Assembly (NCBI RefSeq): GCF_963378085.1
Contig: NZ_OY726395.1
Location: 4,278,001 to 4,342,000, forward strand
Direction of reading: 5' to 3'
DNA length: 64,000 nt
From: Mycolicibacterium sp. MU0050
Lineage (GTDB): Bacteria > Actinomycetota > Actinomycetes > Mycobacteriales > Mycobacteriaceae
Numbering within the stretch: position 1 is the first letter of the stretch; the number at the start of each line of letters is the position of its first letter. Under the pieces are notes generated by a model, which was not told where the DNA came from, searched no databases, and saw only the letters and a program-made list of their open reading frames with translations. Of this stretch, positions 49,635 to 59,438 are shown in pieces. The position numbers were made by a program, and so were the translations under genes.

Positions 49635-49734
49635 AAGGGCGGCGGCTCCCCGACAGTCGTCGTAGCCGCCTGTACCGACTCGAGCTTTCTGACAGGACCA
49701 CTAGGTTGGGGTGGATACCGCAGAAAGGGTGCCA

Positions 49735-50142
49735 ATGCCCAAAGTCGTCTCGCTCATCCGCTCCTCGGCGCTGTCCGACGTCGCCGAGTACGCCTACGCG
49801 GCCACCGCGCCGGACGACGCACGCCTGATCTTCTTGGCGGGCGCCTGCCCGCTGAACGCCGACGGCTCCACCGCCAATGTCGGCGACTACGCCGGCCAGG
49901 CCGCAAAGTGCGTAGAAACGCTGACAGCGGCACTCGGGGCCCTGGGCGCCACCCTGCAGGACGTCATCAGCACCCGAGTGCTGGTGGCCTCGTCCCGACA
50001 GGCCGACTTGGTCTCCGCCTGGGAGGTCGTCCGGGACGCCTTCGGCGAGCACGACGTTCCCAGCACGCTGTTCGGCGTCACGGTCCTCGGCTACGACGAT
50101 CAACTCGTGGAGATCGAAGCCATCGCCGCGGTTCAGGACTGA
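49735..50142 (+). CDS. Rid-family (YjgF/UK114) deaminase-like protein
   Basis: 135 residues from ATG 49735, with AGAAAGG at ideal spacing, preferred over the upstream GTG 49711. Family blocks: DARLIFLAGACPLNADGST, QAAKCVETLTAALGALGATL, VISTRVLVAS and PSTLFGVTVLGYDDQLVEIEAIA. RidA proteins hydrolyse reactive enamine/imine intermediates; the usual Arg in the RVLV motif is present. It lies 42 bases before the amidohydrolase gene, so both may be one transcript. Confidence 0.85.
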   Translation: MPKVVSLIRSSALSDVAEYAYAATAPDDARLIFLAGACPLNADGSTANVGDYAGQAAKCVETLTAALGALGATLQDVISTRVLVASSRQADLVSAWEVVRDAFGEHDVPSTLFGVTVLGYDDQLVEIEAIAAVQD

Positions 50143-50184
50143 GTCTGCGCCCTCCAATTCGACCGCAAACCAGGATATTTCGCC

Positions 50185-51063
50185 ATGGATGACATAGCCT
50201 CGGTCCGGCAGATCTGGCAACAGTTGGAGCTGCCGGGCATCGTCGACGTCCACACACATTTCATGCCGAAATCGGTGATGGACAAGGTGTGGCGGTACTT
50301 CGACTCGGCCGGACCGCTGACCGGGCGCGAATGGCCCATCCGCTACCGCACCGCCGAAGAGGAGCGCGTACATACGCTGCGCCGCTTCGGTGTTCGCGCG
50401 TTCAGCTCGCTGGTGTACGCGCACAAGCCGGACATGGCCGAATGGCTCAACGGCTGGGCCCACCAATTCGCGCTGCAGACCCCGGACTGCCTGAGCACCG
50501 CGACGTTCTACCCCGAAGCCGGTGCCCCGGCCTACGTCGAGCGGGCAATCACCCAGGGCGCCAAGCTGTTCAAGTCACACATCCAGGTCGGCGGGTACAG
50601 CCCGAACGACCCACTGCTCGACGGGGTGTGGGCAATCCTGCAGGACAGCGCGACGCCGGTGGTCATCCACTGCGGTTCGGGGCCGGCCCCCGGCGAGTTC
50701 ACCGGACCCGAACCGATTCGGGAGCTGCTGCGCCGCTTCCCGCGGCTGGTTCTCGTCATCGCGCACATGGGGATGCCCGAGTACGTCGAGTTCCTCGACA
50801 TCTGCGCGGCGCACCCGCAGGTCCGGTTGGACACCACCATGGCCTTCACCGGGTTCGCCGAGGAGATGATGCCGTTTCCCGTCGACCACCTGCACCGACT
50901 GCACGATCTGGGCGAACGCATTCTGTTCGGCAGCGACTTTCCGAACATCCCGTACAGCTACGCCGACGCGATGCGCGCACTGGTCAAACTCGGTGTCGGC
51001 GACGATGACTGGCTGCGCGACGTGTTCTACCGCAACGGGGCCCGGCTGTTCGGCCTGTCCTGA
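50185..51063 (+). CDS. Amidohydrolase (amidohydro-rel) family protein
   Basis: 292 residues. TIM-barrel metal-dependent hydrolase: N-terminal VDVHTHFMPKSV metal His pair, IHCGSGPAPGEF, VIAHMGMPEY and the terminal FGSDFPNIPYSY Asp. This is the ACMSD/amidohydrolase-2 subclass acting on carboxylated or ring substrates; the exact substrate is unknown. Complete by length. Neighbouring Rid protein could remove reactive imines from the same pathway, which is speculative. Confidence 0.83.
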   Translation: MDDIASVRQIWQQLELPGIVDVHTHFMPKSVMDKVWRYFDSAGPLTGREWPIRYRTAEEERVHTLRRFGVRAFSSLVYAHKPDMAEWLNGWAHQFALQTPDCLSTATFYPEAGAPAYVERAITQGAKLFKSHIQVGGYSPNDPLLDGVWAILQDSATPVVIHCGSGPAPGEFTGPEPIRELLRRFPRLVLVIAHMGMPEYVEFLDICAAHPQVRLDTTMAFTGFAEEMMPFPVDHLHRLHDLGERILFGSDFPNIPYSYADAMRALVKLGVGDDDWLRDVFYRNGARLFGLS

Positions 51064-51090
51064 GACACCCGCGCAGCTACCATCGGGGAC

Positions 51091-52311
51091 ATGGGCTCAT
51101 CTGACCCCGCCGCCGTGCGGCCCGAACCCGATCCCCCGGTCGACCCGCCGATCCCCTATCCCGACGTTCCCGGCGCCGACGCCGGCGAGCGCGGCCTGCC
51201 GGACCGCTCCGAACTGACGCTGGGGCAACGGGCCATCGTCGATGCGTCCGTGGTGGCCGACCTGGGGTTACGCACCGGCATCGCCTCCCTGGTGGGCGCG
51301 GCCATGCTGCCGCCGGTCATCGCCGGGGTGCTGCGGGGCAACGACCTCCGCCGCGAACGCGAACACCTGCGGTTCTATGCCGACCTGGCAGCTCAACGCG
51401 ACGCCGAGGCGTCGTTTCCGGCTCCCACCGCCAAGCCGCGCGTGTCGGTCCAACCGGCCAACCCCGTCGCGCGCCAGGTCGCCCATGGCGACGTTCGGCA
51501 CGTGCAGTTCCAAAGCAGTTATGAAGCCCGCAACCCCGAGATGCGCAACCTGTGGCGCGGGCTCAACCGCAACAACGTCGTGCACGCCCAGCACTGGCGC
51601 CACGACGACGGCCCGCACCCCACGCTGTGCGTCATCCACGGCTTCCTCGGTTCGCCGTATCTGTTCAACGGCCTGTTCTTCTCGCTGCCGTGGTTCTACC
51701 GCACCGGTTTCGACGTGTTGCTCTACACGTTGCCTTTCCACGGGCGCCGCGCCGAACGGTTCTCACCGTTCAGCGGGTACGGCTTCTTCTCCAACGGGAT
51801 GGCGGGCATGGCCGAGGCCATGGCGCAGGCGGTCCACGACTTCCGCTCCGTGCTGGACTATCTGGAGTCCACCGGCGTCGACAAGATCGCGCTGACGGGT
51901 ATGTCCCTGGGTGGTTACACCTCGTCGCTGATCGCCTGCGTCGAGGACCGGTTGGAGGCCGTCATCCCGAATGTGCCTGTGGTGAACCCGGAATCGGCGT
52001 TCGACGACTGGTGGCCGGCCAACAAGCTGGTGGAGTTCGGCCGCCATGCCAGCGGGATCAGCAGGGAGGAAGCCGCGCAGGCCTCGGCGTTCCACTCGCC
52101 GCTGAACTATGCGCCCAAGGTGCCCAAGGATCGCCGGCTCATCATCACCGGCCTGGGCGACCGGCTGGCGCCACCCGAACAGGCCGAGGCGTTGTGGGAA
52201 CACTGGGACCGTTGCGCGTTCCACTGGTTCCCCGGCAACCACATCCTGCACGTCAGTCAGCCGGAATACCTGCGCCGGATGACCCGATTCCTGCGCCCCG
52301 TTATGTTCTGA
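51091..52311 (+). CDS. Alpha/beta-hydrolase-like protein, Rv0293c-like
   Basis: 406 residues from ATG 51091. A Pro-rich N-terminus and a hydrophobic stretch (TGIASLVGAAMLPPVIAGVL) precede an alpha/beta-hydrolase core: VIHGFLGSPYLFNGLFF oxyanion region, nucleophile elbow GMSLGGYTSSL, LGDRLAPPEQ acid region and a terminal WFPGNHILHV His. Rv0293c has this length and stands beside eccE3 in M. tuberculosis. Substrate unknown. Overlaps the convergent eccE3 by 11 bases. Confidence 0.82.
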   Translation: MGSSDPAAVRPEPDPPVDPPIPYPDVPGADAGERGLPDRSELTLGQRAIVDASVVADLGLRTGIASLVGAAMLPPVIAGVLRGNDLRREREHLRFYADLAAQRDAEASFPAPTAKPRVSVQPANPVARQVAHGDVRHVQFQSSYEARNPEMRNLWRGLNRNNVVHAQHWRHDDGPHPTLCVIHGFLGSPYLFNGLFFSLPWFYRTGFDVLLYTLPFHGRRAERFSPFSGYGFFSNGMAGMAEAMAQAVHDFRSVLDYLESTGVDKIALTGMSLGGYTSSLIACVEDRLEAVIPNVPVVNPESAFDDWWPANKLVEFGRHASGISREEAAQASAFHSPLNYAPKVPKDRRLIITGLGDRLAPPEQAEALWEHWDRCAFHWFPGNHILHVSQPEYLRRMTRFLRPVMF

Positions 52312-53251
52312 CCTTCTCCGCACCGGCCGGCCACCGCAGGGCGGCCACGTCGACGGTGCCCACCCGGGCACCGGGCAGCGGATCGGCGGCGTTGGGCGAC
52401 AACGCATCCAGCGCCTCCAGCTGGTAGCCACGCAGCGGGTTCAGGCCCGCCAGCGGTGCACCGCCACGGTCGGGCAACTCGTCGGTGCGGATCGCGGCGG
52501 CCGCCGCCACCCGAACACCCGGGGTGATCTGCACCGCGGTCCACACCTCCGGAGAAGAGTACGCCCACAGCTTGTCCAGCGTCTCGGGCAACGCGTCGTT
52601 GACGTCGATCGCGTACGCCGTGACGTAGCTGCCCTCCCCGTCCTGGACGGCCCGCCACTTCGGCTTGGCCTGCGGGCCGAGGATGTCCGGCACATCGACC
52701 TCGGAAGTGGTGACCGCCCAGCCCAGTTCACGCAGATGGTCGGCGAGCCGGCGCAACGTGACCTCCGCGGTGTCGCGCAGCGGGATTCGCGGCGAACGCG
52801 CCTGCAGCTCGGTCAGGTTGGTGGCCGCCGACATGGTGAGCCCGATCCACGTGGTGCGCTCGCCGGGGGTGTTGCGGCTGGTGACCCGCACCGCCTCGCA
52901 CCGCAGGCCGTACCGGTCCAGGTAACCGGCGATGACGTCCAGGGGCAGGTCGCCGTCGCTTTCCGGCAGCACCCGCAGCACGGCGGTGGTCTGCGCGTCG
53001 GCTTCGGTGCGCTGCACCAATTGGTGGGCGCCGCCGCCGGATTCGCGCGCACCGAGCAGCGCGATGCGCCGCTTGAGCATGGTGGTGAAGAACATCCCGC
53101 GCCATTGGGCCAGCAGGATGATCACCACGACCACGGCGATTCCGAGGGCCCATTGACCGGTCACGGTCTGCCAGGGATAGGCCATGGCCGCGGGCACCAC
53201 CGCCAACGCCATCAGGGTGAGTCGACCGGCTCCCGGCCAAGCAATCCTCAC
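52301..53251 (-). CDS. eccE3: ESX-3 membrane component EccE3
   Basis: 316 residues from GTG 53251, which overlaps the mycP3 stop (GTGA). Two N-terminal TM helices (LTLMALAVVPAAMAYPW; ALGIAVVVVIILLAQW) are followed by a cytosolic domain with LTELQARSPRIPLRD and DKLWAYSSPEVWTAVQITPG. EccE sits at the edge of the EccBCDE membrane complex. Length is close to the ~330 residues of M. tuberculosis EccE3. Last gene of the cluster. Confidence 0.92.
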   Translation of the reverse strand: MRIAWPGAGRLTLMALAVVPAAMAYPWQTVTGQWALGIAVVVVIILLAQWRGMFFTTMLKRRIALLGARESGGGAHQLVQRTEADAQTTAVLRVLPESDGDLPLDVIAGYLDRYGLRCEAVRVTSRNTPGERTTWIGLTMSAATNLTELQARSPRIPLRDTAEVTLRRLADHLRELGWAVTTSEVDVPDILGPQAKPKWRAVQDGEGSYVTAYAIDVNDALPETLDKLWAYSSPEVWTAVQITPGVRVAAAAAIRTDELPDRGGAPLAGLNPLRGYQLEALDALSPNAADPLPGARVGTVDVAALRWPAGAEKVRT

Positions 53252-54630
53252 TGGGAGCGTTCCTTTCGTCGGTGCGCCGCGAAGGCCGTGGCGGCAACGG
53301 CTAGCGCCAGGGCTGCCGTGCCGGCGAACGCGATGTTGCGCGGGGTGTGGTTCTCGGGCGGGGCCACTACCGGCGCCGCGATGCGGGTGGTCTTCGATTC
53401 GCCGGGCGGCGGGGGCGGCAGTTCCCAGGTCAGCGCCGCCACCGGGTCCAGCGTGCCGGCGCCCACCAGGTTGGACGGATCGCGCGCCCCGTTGTGGGCG
53501 GTGCGGGTCAGCCGCTGGATGACATGGTTGGCCGGCATCTCCGGGAAACGACTGCGCACCAGTGCGGCCACCCCGGACACGTAGGCGGTGGCGAAGCTGG
53601 TGCCGCTGATCGTGGACATCTGCCCGCGCTCGGACGGCACACCGTTGGCCAGGCCACCGTCGCCGTTGCTCACCGAGACGATGTTCTCGCCCGGAGCCGC
53701 GATCCCGACCCACGGCCCGCTCATGGTGAAGGCCGAGGGCTGTCCGCCGGAGGTCAGCGATCCCACCGACAGCACGTAGGGCTGCCACCATGACGGCGTC
53801 GACACCGCCCCGACGGCCGCCCAGTTCCGCGGATCCTCCGGATTGGTCGAACCGCCAAGCGGATTGGGCTGGCAGGCCTGGCCGCCGGCGATGCCGTTCG
53901 GTCCGGTGTTGCCGGCCGCGGCCACGACGACGGCGTCCTTGTCCACCGCCGCGTAGCGCAGCGCCGCGCCGAGTGCGGCCTGGTCCACGTCGCTGCCGGC
54001 GGGCAGGCAGGTCGCCGAGGAGATGTTGATGACACGGGCACCGAGGTCGGCGGCGCGCACGACGGCCCGCGCCAACGAGGCGATGTCCACCACGGCGTGC
54101 TCGAGCATCGGGTCGCCACCGCTGGTGCGGGGTGAGTACCGCGGCGAGGTCTGCCGGATCGACAGGATCCGGGCCGCCGGTGCGACACCGGAGAAGGCGT
54201 CGTCACCCGGCTGTCCGGCGATGATGCCGGCGACCAGGGTGCCGTGGCCGTCGCAGTCGGTCAGCCCGTCGCCGTTGGCGACGTAGTCGCCGCCGCCGTC
54301 GACATTGGGCAGCCGGGGCCCCGGCTTGACCCCGGTGTCGATCACTGCGACGGTCTGTCCCTCACCCCGCGAGAAACGCCAGGCCCCTTCGAGATTGAGC
54401 ATCCGCTGATTCGGCGAGGCCGCGCCCGGGTCGAAGCCCGGCAGCACGCCGGTCGTGATGCAGTCCCCGCGCTGTTGCATCGGCGCGGCCGGGCCGGTGG
54501 TACCGGCCGGCGGCGGGGTCTCCGGGTCGACGGTCGGTGGGCTGATCGCCCACGCTGCCGGGCTCATCACCAGGGCGGCCGCGCATCCGGCCGCCGTGGC
54601 CCGCAGCCCCCGACGAAGCACTCGGGTCAT
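53248..54630 (-). CDS. mycP3: ESX-3 mycosin protease MycP3
   Basis: 460 residues from ATG 54630 (ATGA overlap with eccD3). Signal peptide at 1-28, then a subtilisin domain with the full catalytic triad: Asp98 in VAVIDTG, His129 in DCDGHGT, Ser345 in SGTSFATAY. A Pro-rich linker and a C-terminal TM helix (NIAFAGTAALALAVAATAF) anchor it to the outer face of the plasma membrane. Mycosins stabilise the ESX membrane complex and process substrates. Confidence 0.96.
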   Translation of the reverse strand: MTRVLRRGLRATAAGCAAALVMSPAAWAISPPTVDPETPPPAGTTGPAAPMQQRGDCITTGVLPGFDPGAASPNQRMLNLEGAWRFSRGEGQTVAVIDTGVKPGPRLPNVDGGGDYVANGDGLTDCDGHGTLVAGIIAGQPGDDAFSGVAPAARILSIRQTSPRYSPRTSGGDPMLEHAVVDIASLARAVVRAADLGARVINISSATCLPAGSDVDQAALGAALRYAAVDKDAVVVAAAGNTGPNGIAGGQACQPNPLGGSTNPEDPRNWAAVGAVSTPSWWQPYVLSVGSLTSGGQPSAFTMSGPWVGIAAPGENIVSVSNGDGGLANGVPSERGQMSTISGTSFATAYVSGVAALVRSRFPEMPANHVIQRLTRTAHNGARDPSNLVGAGTLDPVAALTWELPPPPPGESKTTRIAAPVVAPPENHTPRNIAFAGTAALALAVAATAFAAHRRKERSQ

Positions 54631-56051
54631 CGATTGAGGACCCAGGTGAACAGGCCCACCCCGTAGGCCATGACGGGGATCAGCGAGGCGTCGATGGCGG
54701 CGGCCAGGAAGCTCACGTAGCGCCGCATCGGCAGCGAGTAGGTCTCCGGCGAGGCGAATTTCGGGTTGGTGGCCGCGAAGATCCACACCACGGTGACCAC
54801 CGCGAGCGCCACCAGCGCCCACAGCGCCAGCTGGTAGCGGCCCTGAACGGAGAAGGTGATGATCAGCGCGACGCCCACCAGGTACGGCTGGGCCAACAGC
54901 CACGCCTTGCACGCAGCGGTGTCCCAGACGCGGGCCCGCAGGATGGCCGCGGCGGCGGTCGCGATCACGATGTACCAGCCCCACACGCCCGGCGAGTGCG
55001 ACTGCGCGATGGCCAGCGAGCCCAGCACCGACAGGATCACCGCGCCGGCGATGAAGCCGGTCTGGTGTGCATCGCTGATGCGCACCCGGCGCGGCAGGTC
55101 CTCGAGGATCTTCAGCGGCGGAGCCGACGGCGCCGGGTCGCCCGGTGCGGGGATGACGGGCAGCGGCAGCCGGGCCCACATCGCCGAAAGGTGCGCGGCC
55201 TGCACGGTGACCAGCAGCGCCAGCACGATCAGGCCGCAGCCCAGCGCCACCAGCGACACGCTCCAGACCGCGGCGACGGCCGAGGCCACCAGCACCCCGA
55301 ATCCGACGACGGTGCCGGCGGTGAAGAAGCCCAGCGAGCGTTCCGAGATGAACGTGCTGATCAACGACCAGGCCGTCACCCCGGCAGCAGCCAGAATCAG
55401 TTGCGGCGCACCGAATTCGCCCGGCACGGCCAGCGCGAATGCCGCGGCGATCGGGACCAGCGCGGCGATCGACAGTTCCACGGCGGGCTGCTGGGCACGG
55501 GCCCGCAGCGCCAGCGCCGCGACCACGGCCACCGCCGCCAGGGCGCTCACCGCGAACAGCCCGGCGACGTCACCGGTGAGCAGGCGGTGGGCCACGGCGA
55601 AGCCGGTGCCCGCCAACAGCAGCACGATGACGGCCGCGCGCGCGGCGCGCTGGATGTGGGCGGTGCCCCACGGCCGGGTCCGCGACTCGGAGAAGATGAC
55701 CGCCGCGTCGGCGATGTCCTCGACGATGCCCGGTGCGGCGGGGCCGGCCGGAACCGGCTGCAGCGCAAGCAGATCGCCGTCGACAACACCGACGGTGTCC
55801 AGGGTGGCGTCCAACGAGAACGTGGCACCCCCGATCGGCGCCAGGCTCAGCCGACCACGGGTCGTCGGCTCGTCGCCGCTGTCCTGCCCGTCCTCGTCGT
55901 CCGGCAGCAGGCGCAGCACGGCCGGCATGATCTCGCGCAGCGGCACCTGGGCCGGCAACGCGATCTCGGTGATCCGGCTCTCGGCCAGGACCGCCACGCG
56001 CACGATCGGCAGAACCGGAGTGGCAATGGTCGCCCCGGAGGTGTCAGTCAT
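54627..56051 (-). CDS. eccD3: ESX-3 channel component EccD3
   Basis: 474 residues from ATG 56051. N-terminal ubiquitin-like domain (VRVAVLAESRITEIALPAQV; GATFSLDATLDTVGVVDGD) is followed by eleven TM helices, the standard EccD plan. EccD forms the putative membrane pore rings of ESX. Length is close to M. tuberculosis EccD3 (472). 14 bases separate it from espG3. Confidence 0.96.
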   Translation of the reverse strand: MTDTSGATIATPVLPIVRVAVLAESRITEIALPAQVPLREIMPAVLRLLPDDEDGQDSGDEPTTRGRLSLAPIGGATFSLDATLDTVGVVDGDLLALQPVPAGPAAPGIVEDIADAAVIFSESRTRPWGTAHIQRAARAAVIVLLLAGTGFAVAHRLLTGDVAGLFAVSALAAVAVVAALALRARAQQPAVELSIAALVPIAAAFALAVPGEFGAPQLILAAAGVTAWSLISTFISERSLGFFTAGTVVGFGVLVASAVAAVWSVSLVALGCGLIVLALLVTVQAAHLSAMWARLPLPVIPAPGDPAPSAPPLKILEDLPRRVRISDAHQTGFIAGAVILSVLGSLAIAQSHSPGVWGWYIVIATAAAAILRARVWDTAACKAWLLAQPYLVGVALIITFSVQGRYQLALWALVALAVVTVVWIFAATNPKFASPETYSLPMRRYVSFLAAAIDASLIPVMAYGVGLFTWVLNR

Positions 56052-56065
56052 CTATTCGTTCTCTT

Positions 56066-56914
56066 TCAGATTCTTTGGGTGGTGAAGTCACGGGCCATGG
56101 GCGCCGACGGAAACCATTGGCCGTCGGGCAGCGTCGCCGTGAGGTTCTGCAAGGCCAACGCGATGGCAAACGGCGTGCCGGGCGCGAAGGTGGAAATCCA
56201 TTCGCCGTCGAAGGCGCGGGTCGGGTTCACCAACACCCGGCCTTCGTCGGTGTCGACGACGGCAACGCCGACGTCGGTGGTCTGCTGGGTGGCCTCCCGG
56301 CGTTGCCCCGCGACGATCTCGACGTATCGCCGCGGGCCGCTGAAGACCGATTGCACCACGGCGTGCGCCGAGGTGGGGACCCCGAGATAGTCCAGCACGC
56401 TGGACAATTCGGCGCCCTTGCGCAGTTGTTCGTCGGCGCGGGCACCGACTCGGGCCGGCATGGCGAACTCGTCGAACCGTGCCGGGGCACGATTCGACAG
56501 GCCCACCGTCACCACCGGCACCAGCCCGTACGGTTCGGCGATGTCCATCGCCGTGAAGGTGACCAGCTGCGCGTTCCGCAGCGCCACCACGGTGTGCTCA
56601 CCGCGGCGCGCGACGATCCCCCGCAGCAGGTCCCCCTCGTCGGCCCCGCTGCCGACGAAACGCAGTTCGAGCCACTGCTCCGGGAAGCACACCACCCGGA
56701 TCCATTGCTGAACCGCTGGATCGATCTTGTCTCCGACCAGCACCCCCAGGCGGGTCAGATGCTCGGTTTGGCGCGCGACGAAGGCCGCGCGCTCCGAACC
56801 GTCCTGGTACGGCGGCGTGATCGCCAGCACCCAGGGAAAGGTGCCGGCGCCCACGGTATCCGCGATGTACCAGGCGCCCTCGACGGTCAACTCGACCGCA
56901 TTAGGCGTTCTCAC
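56066..56914 (-). CDS. espG3: ESX-3 PE/PPE chaperone EspG3
   Basis: 282 residues from ATG 56914 ([20 protein letters not shown]). EspG fold recognised by the start [26 protein letters not shown] and the central [21 protein letters not shown]-terminal region. Cytosolic chaperone that binds the PPE4-type protein tip and keeps PE-PPE dimers soluble for secretion. Follows esxH by 4 bases. Slightly shorter than the ~295 residues of M. tuberculosis EspG3. Confidence 0.94.
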   Translation of the reverse strand: MRTPNAVELTVEGAWYIADTVGAGTFPWVLAITPPYQDGSERAAFVARQTEHLTRLGVLVGDKIDPAVQQWIRVVCFPEQWLELRFVGSGADEGDLLRGIVARRGEHTVVALRNAQLVTFTAMDIAEPYGLVPVVTVGLSNRAPARFDEFAMPARVGARADEQLRKGAELSSVLDYLGVPTSAHAVVQSVFSGPRRYVEIVAGQRREATQQTTDVGVAVVDTDEGRVLVNPTRAFDGEWISTFAPGTPFAIALALQNLTATLPDGQWFPSAPMARDFTTQRI

Positions 56915-56918
56915 AGGG

Positions 56919-57206
56919 TCAGCCCCACTTGGCGCCTTCGGCGGCGTCGCGGGCCTGCATGGCCATGGTGTTGCTCTCGTGCGTCATCGACATCGCGCGG
57001 TAGGCCCGGACGAGCTCCTCCATCGCGGTGTTCCACTGCGCCTGCCAGGCCTGGTAGGTCATGCCGGTGTCGCCCTGCCAGGCGCCCTGCAGCGCGGCCT
57101 GCTCGGTGGCGATGTCGGCACCGACGGCCTGCAGGGTGCCCGCGTAGGCGCCCATGTCGCCGGCGTGGCCGATCATGGCGGGGTAGTTGTACATGATCTG
57201 GGACAT
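56919..57206 (-). CDS. esxH: ESX-3 substrate EsxH (TB10.4)
   Basis: 95 residues. WXG100 turn W43-Q-G45 in [25 protein letters not shown] sequence. His14, His76 and Glu77 of the zinc site reported for EsxH are conserved; position 70 is Arg here. Forms a 1:1 dimer with EsxG and is exported by ESX-3, where it serves in siderophore-dependent iron uptake. Overlaps esxG by one base. Confidence 0.97.
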   Translation of the reverse strand: MSQIMYNYPAMIGHAGDMGAYAGTLQAVGADIATEQAALQGAWQGDTGMTYQAWQAQWNTAMEELVRAYRAMSMTHESNTMAMQARDAAEGAKWG

Positions 57207-57499
57207 CAGAAACCTCCGTAGGTGCTGGCGGCGGCGGCGTCCTGCGCGACGTAGCTCGCGCCGGCGTCACCGAGGTTGACCTGTGCGACGTCGAGCAGGG
57301 TGTTGACCTTCGCGGCCACCTCGACGAAGCGGGCGTGGGCGGCCTGGAAGGCAGCCGAGGACTCGCCCATGTGGAAGGCCTGCGACGACATGGCGGCCTG
57401 CTCGGCCTGCGCGATGGTGCTGCGCATCAGCGCCGTCTTGGCGCCGAAGGCCGACTCCGATGCGATGATCTGCGGGATGTGAGCGTCGAGAAGACTCAT
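57206..57499 (-). CDS. esxG: ESX-3 substrate EsxG
   Basis: 97 residues from ATG 57499 ([21 protein letters not shown]), nearly the same as M. tuberculosis EsxG from memory. No canonical WXG tripeptide; the turn is [12 protein letters not shown] as in other EsxG proteins. Helical partner of EsxH. 45 bases separate it from the PPE gene. Confidence 0.97.
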   Translation of the reverse strand: MSLLDAHIPQIIASESAFGAKTALMRSTIAQAEQAAMSSQAFHMGESSAAFQAAHARFVEVAAKVNTLLDVAQVNLGDAGASYVAQDAAAASTYGGF

Positions 57500-57544
57500 A
57501 CTCGGTGTTCTCCAATCATTGTGAACAACATGGTGATTCGTGCA

Positions 57545-59122
57545 TTACGGACGTTCAGGTGGTTCCCCCTCTCCCCAGCTGTTGGGCAGCATGGGCGTGG
57601 TGGGCCCGTTGCCGAACGCGTCGTCGTCGAGGGTGGTCAGACCGCTCGCCTCGCCCACGTTCTCCTTGACCTCGGTCCCACTGAAACCACCGGCCGCACC
57701 CAGCCGTCCGGCGCCCTGTTCGGAGGCCTTGGTGGTGGGTTTCGGCTGGCTCGCGGACTGCGGTGCCGGTTCTTCCGGCGGAAGGCCCGGTCCGTCGTCC
57801 ATGGTCATGTACTCGTCGCGGTGGCCGCGGTCCTTGACCGCCGCGCCCCGGCGCCGGCGTGCCCGGCTCTTCGCCCGGCTGGACGCCAACGCGCCGACCG
57901 CGGCGGCCGCGGCGATGTCGGAGGCCGGGGCCTTCGCGCCGCTGCCCTCGTTGAGGGTGGGCCCGACGCCCTCTTCCGGGTTCCCGCCGTGCACCGCGTA
58001 CGCGACGACCTCCACGCCGGCCGGCGGCGGTGGCGGCGCACCCGCGGCGGTGGCGGGTGCGGGGGCCGGTGCCGGAGCGGGAGCCGGTGCGGGCGCCGGC
58101 GCCGGCGACAGGCCGGCCAGCGGCATGTTGTCGGGGCGCGGGGAGGACACGGCGGCGGGTTCCTCCGCGGGTGCTTCCTGCGCCGGCGGTTCCATCCGCT
58201 GCAGGATCTCGTTGAGCCCGACGGCGCCGAGCACGATGAGGATCGGGATGAGCGCCGGGGAGGCCGCGATCAGCGTCCAGGTCGTCCAGCCGACGGGCTG
58301 GAAGATGGCCTGGTAGCCGACGGCGAACAGCAGCGGCCACCAGGTCACCAACGCCTGCGCGGGGTTGGTCAGGAAGTCCGTGATCAGCTGCTGCAGGTTG
58401 CCCAGCGGGTCCTTGAGGAAGTCGATGATGGGCCCGAACAGCTGGTCCATCATGTCCCCGTAACCGCCGAGCAGGTCGGAGATGATGTTGGAATTCGTTG
58501 TCGCCGAACCCGAGTCGGCGGCCTGGGCCTGGTTGGCGGTCTGCATCATGTTCGCCGTCGCGGCACCGGCCTCGCCGACGCCCGGCGTCAGGATGAACGG
58601 CGCCACGGTGGTCCGCGGTGCCGTCGCCAACGTGGTGGTGCTGATCGCCTGGTACACGCTCATGGTGGTGGCCGCCTGCACCCACATGCGGGCGTAGTTG
58701 GCCTCGGTCACCGCGATCGGGATGGTGTTGATCCCGAAGAAGTTCGTGGCGACCAGCGCGGCGCGGGTGGCGTGATTGGCGGCGATCTCCCCCAGCGTCG
58801 GCATGGTGGCCAACGCCGTCGTGTAGGCGGCCGCCGCCGTCTGCTGCTCGGCCGCCATACCCGCGCTGTTCACGCTCGCCTGCGTCAACCAGGCCAGGTA
58901 CGGCAGATGCGAGGCCGCATACTGCTGCGCGCTCGGCCCCTCCCAGGACCCGGCCTGCACCTGACCGAGCAGCGCAGTCAGCTCCGCTGCCGCCGAGGCG
59001 TATTCAGCGCTGAGGCTGCTCCACGCACCCGCGGCGGCCATCAGCGGCCCGGGGCCCGGGCCGCTGGACAGCAGCGCCGAATGCACCTCCGGGGGTGAGG
59101 CAAGCCAGATGGGTGCGGTCAT
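57545..59122 (-). CDS. PPE protein, PPE4-like
   Basis: 525 residues. PPE domain starts IWLASPPEVHSALLSSGPGP; the SWEGPSAQQY WxG motif and the EspG-binding tip (NFFGINTIPIAVTEANYARMW) are present within ~180 residues. The C-terminus has hydrophobic helices, a Pro/Ala-rich stretch of repeated PAPAPAPA and an acidic end. Partner of the adjacent PE protein; exported by ESX-3. One-base overlap with the PE start codon region (59122). Confidence 0.93.
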   Translation of the reverse strand: MTAPIWLASPPEVHSALLSSGPGPGPLMAAAGAWSSLSAEYASAAAELTALLGQVQAGSWEGPSAQQYAASHLPYLAWLTQASVNSAGMAAEQQTAAAAYTTALATMPTLGEIAANHATRAALVATNFFGINTIPIAVTEANYARMWVQAATTMSVYQAISTTTLATAPRTTVAPFILTPGVGEAGAATANMMQTANQAQAADSGSATTNSNIISDLLGGYGDMMDQLFGPIIDFLKDPLGNLQQLITDFLTNPAQALVTWWPLLFAVGYQAIFQPVGWTTWTLIAASPALIPILIVLGAVGLNEILQRMEPPAQEAPAEEPAAVSSPRPDNMPLAGLSPAPAPAPAPAPAPAPAPATAAGAPPPPPAGVEVVAYAVHGGNPEEGVGPTLNEGSGAKAPASDIAAAAAVGALASSRAKSRARRRRGAAVKDRGHRDEYMTMDDGPGLPPEEPAPQSASQPKPTTKASEQGAGRLGAAGGFSGTEVKENVGEASGLTTLDDDAFGNGPTTPMLPNSWGEGEPPERP

Positions 59123-59433
59123 CAGACACCGCGGGCGGTCAGGTAGGTGGAGGCCGCCATGGCATCGCCGGTGGCGTAGCTGACGCCGGACTCGGCGACA
59201 CCCATTCCGGCGCGGCCCAATTCGCCGACACCCTGGGCCGCGACCCCGGCATGTTCGGCGCCCTGGGCGCTGAAGCCGGCCGCGGTCTGCAGCGACACCG
59301 GATCGGCCGCGGCCGGGACGACCGCGGTGATCAGCGGCGCGGCGGCGGCGTGCGCCGCGGCCAGTCGCGCGGTCAGTGCCTCCACCGCGGCACTGGTGGC
59401 CGCGAGGCCTTCAGGAACCACACGAAGCGTCAT
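59122..59433 (-). CDS. PE protein, PE5-like
   Basis: 103 residues ([20 protein letters not shown]). PE helical hairpin with PE-type Val-Pro-Glu start, an [25 protein letters not shown] turn, and the C-terminal [13 protein letters not shown], consistent with the YxxxD/E secretion signal (YATGD). Forms a heterodimer with the PPE protein. It follows eccC3 by 5 bases. Confidence 0.95.
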   Translation of the reverse strand: MTLRVVPEGLAATSAAVEALTARLAAAHAAAAPLITAVVPAAADPVSLQTAAGFSAQGAEHAGVAAQGVGELGRAGMGVAESGVSYATGDAMAASTYLTARGV

Positions 59434-59438
59434 GATGG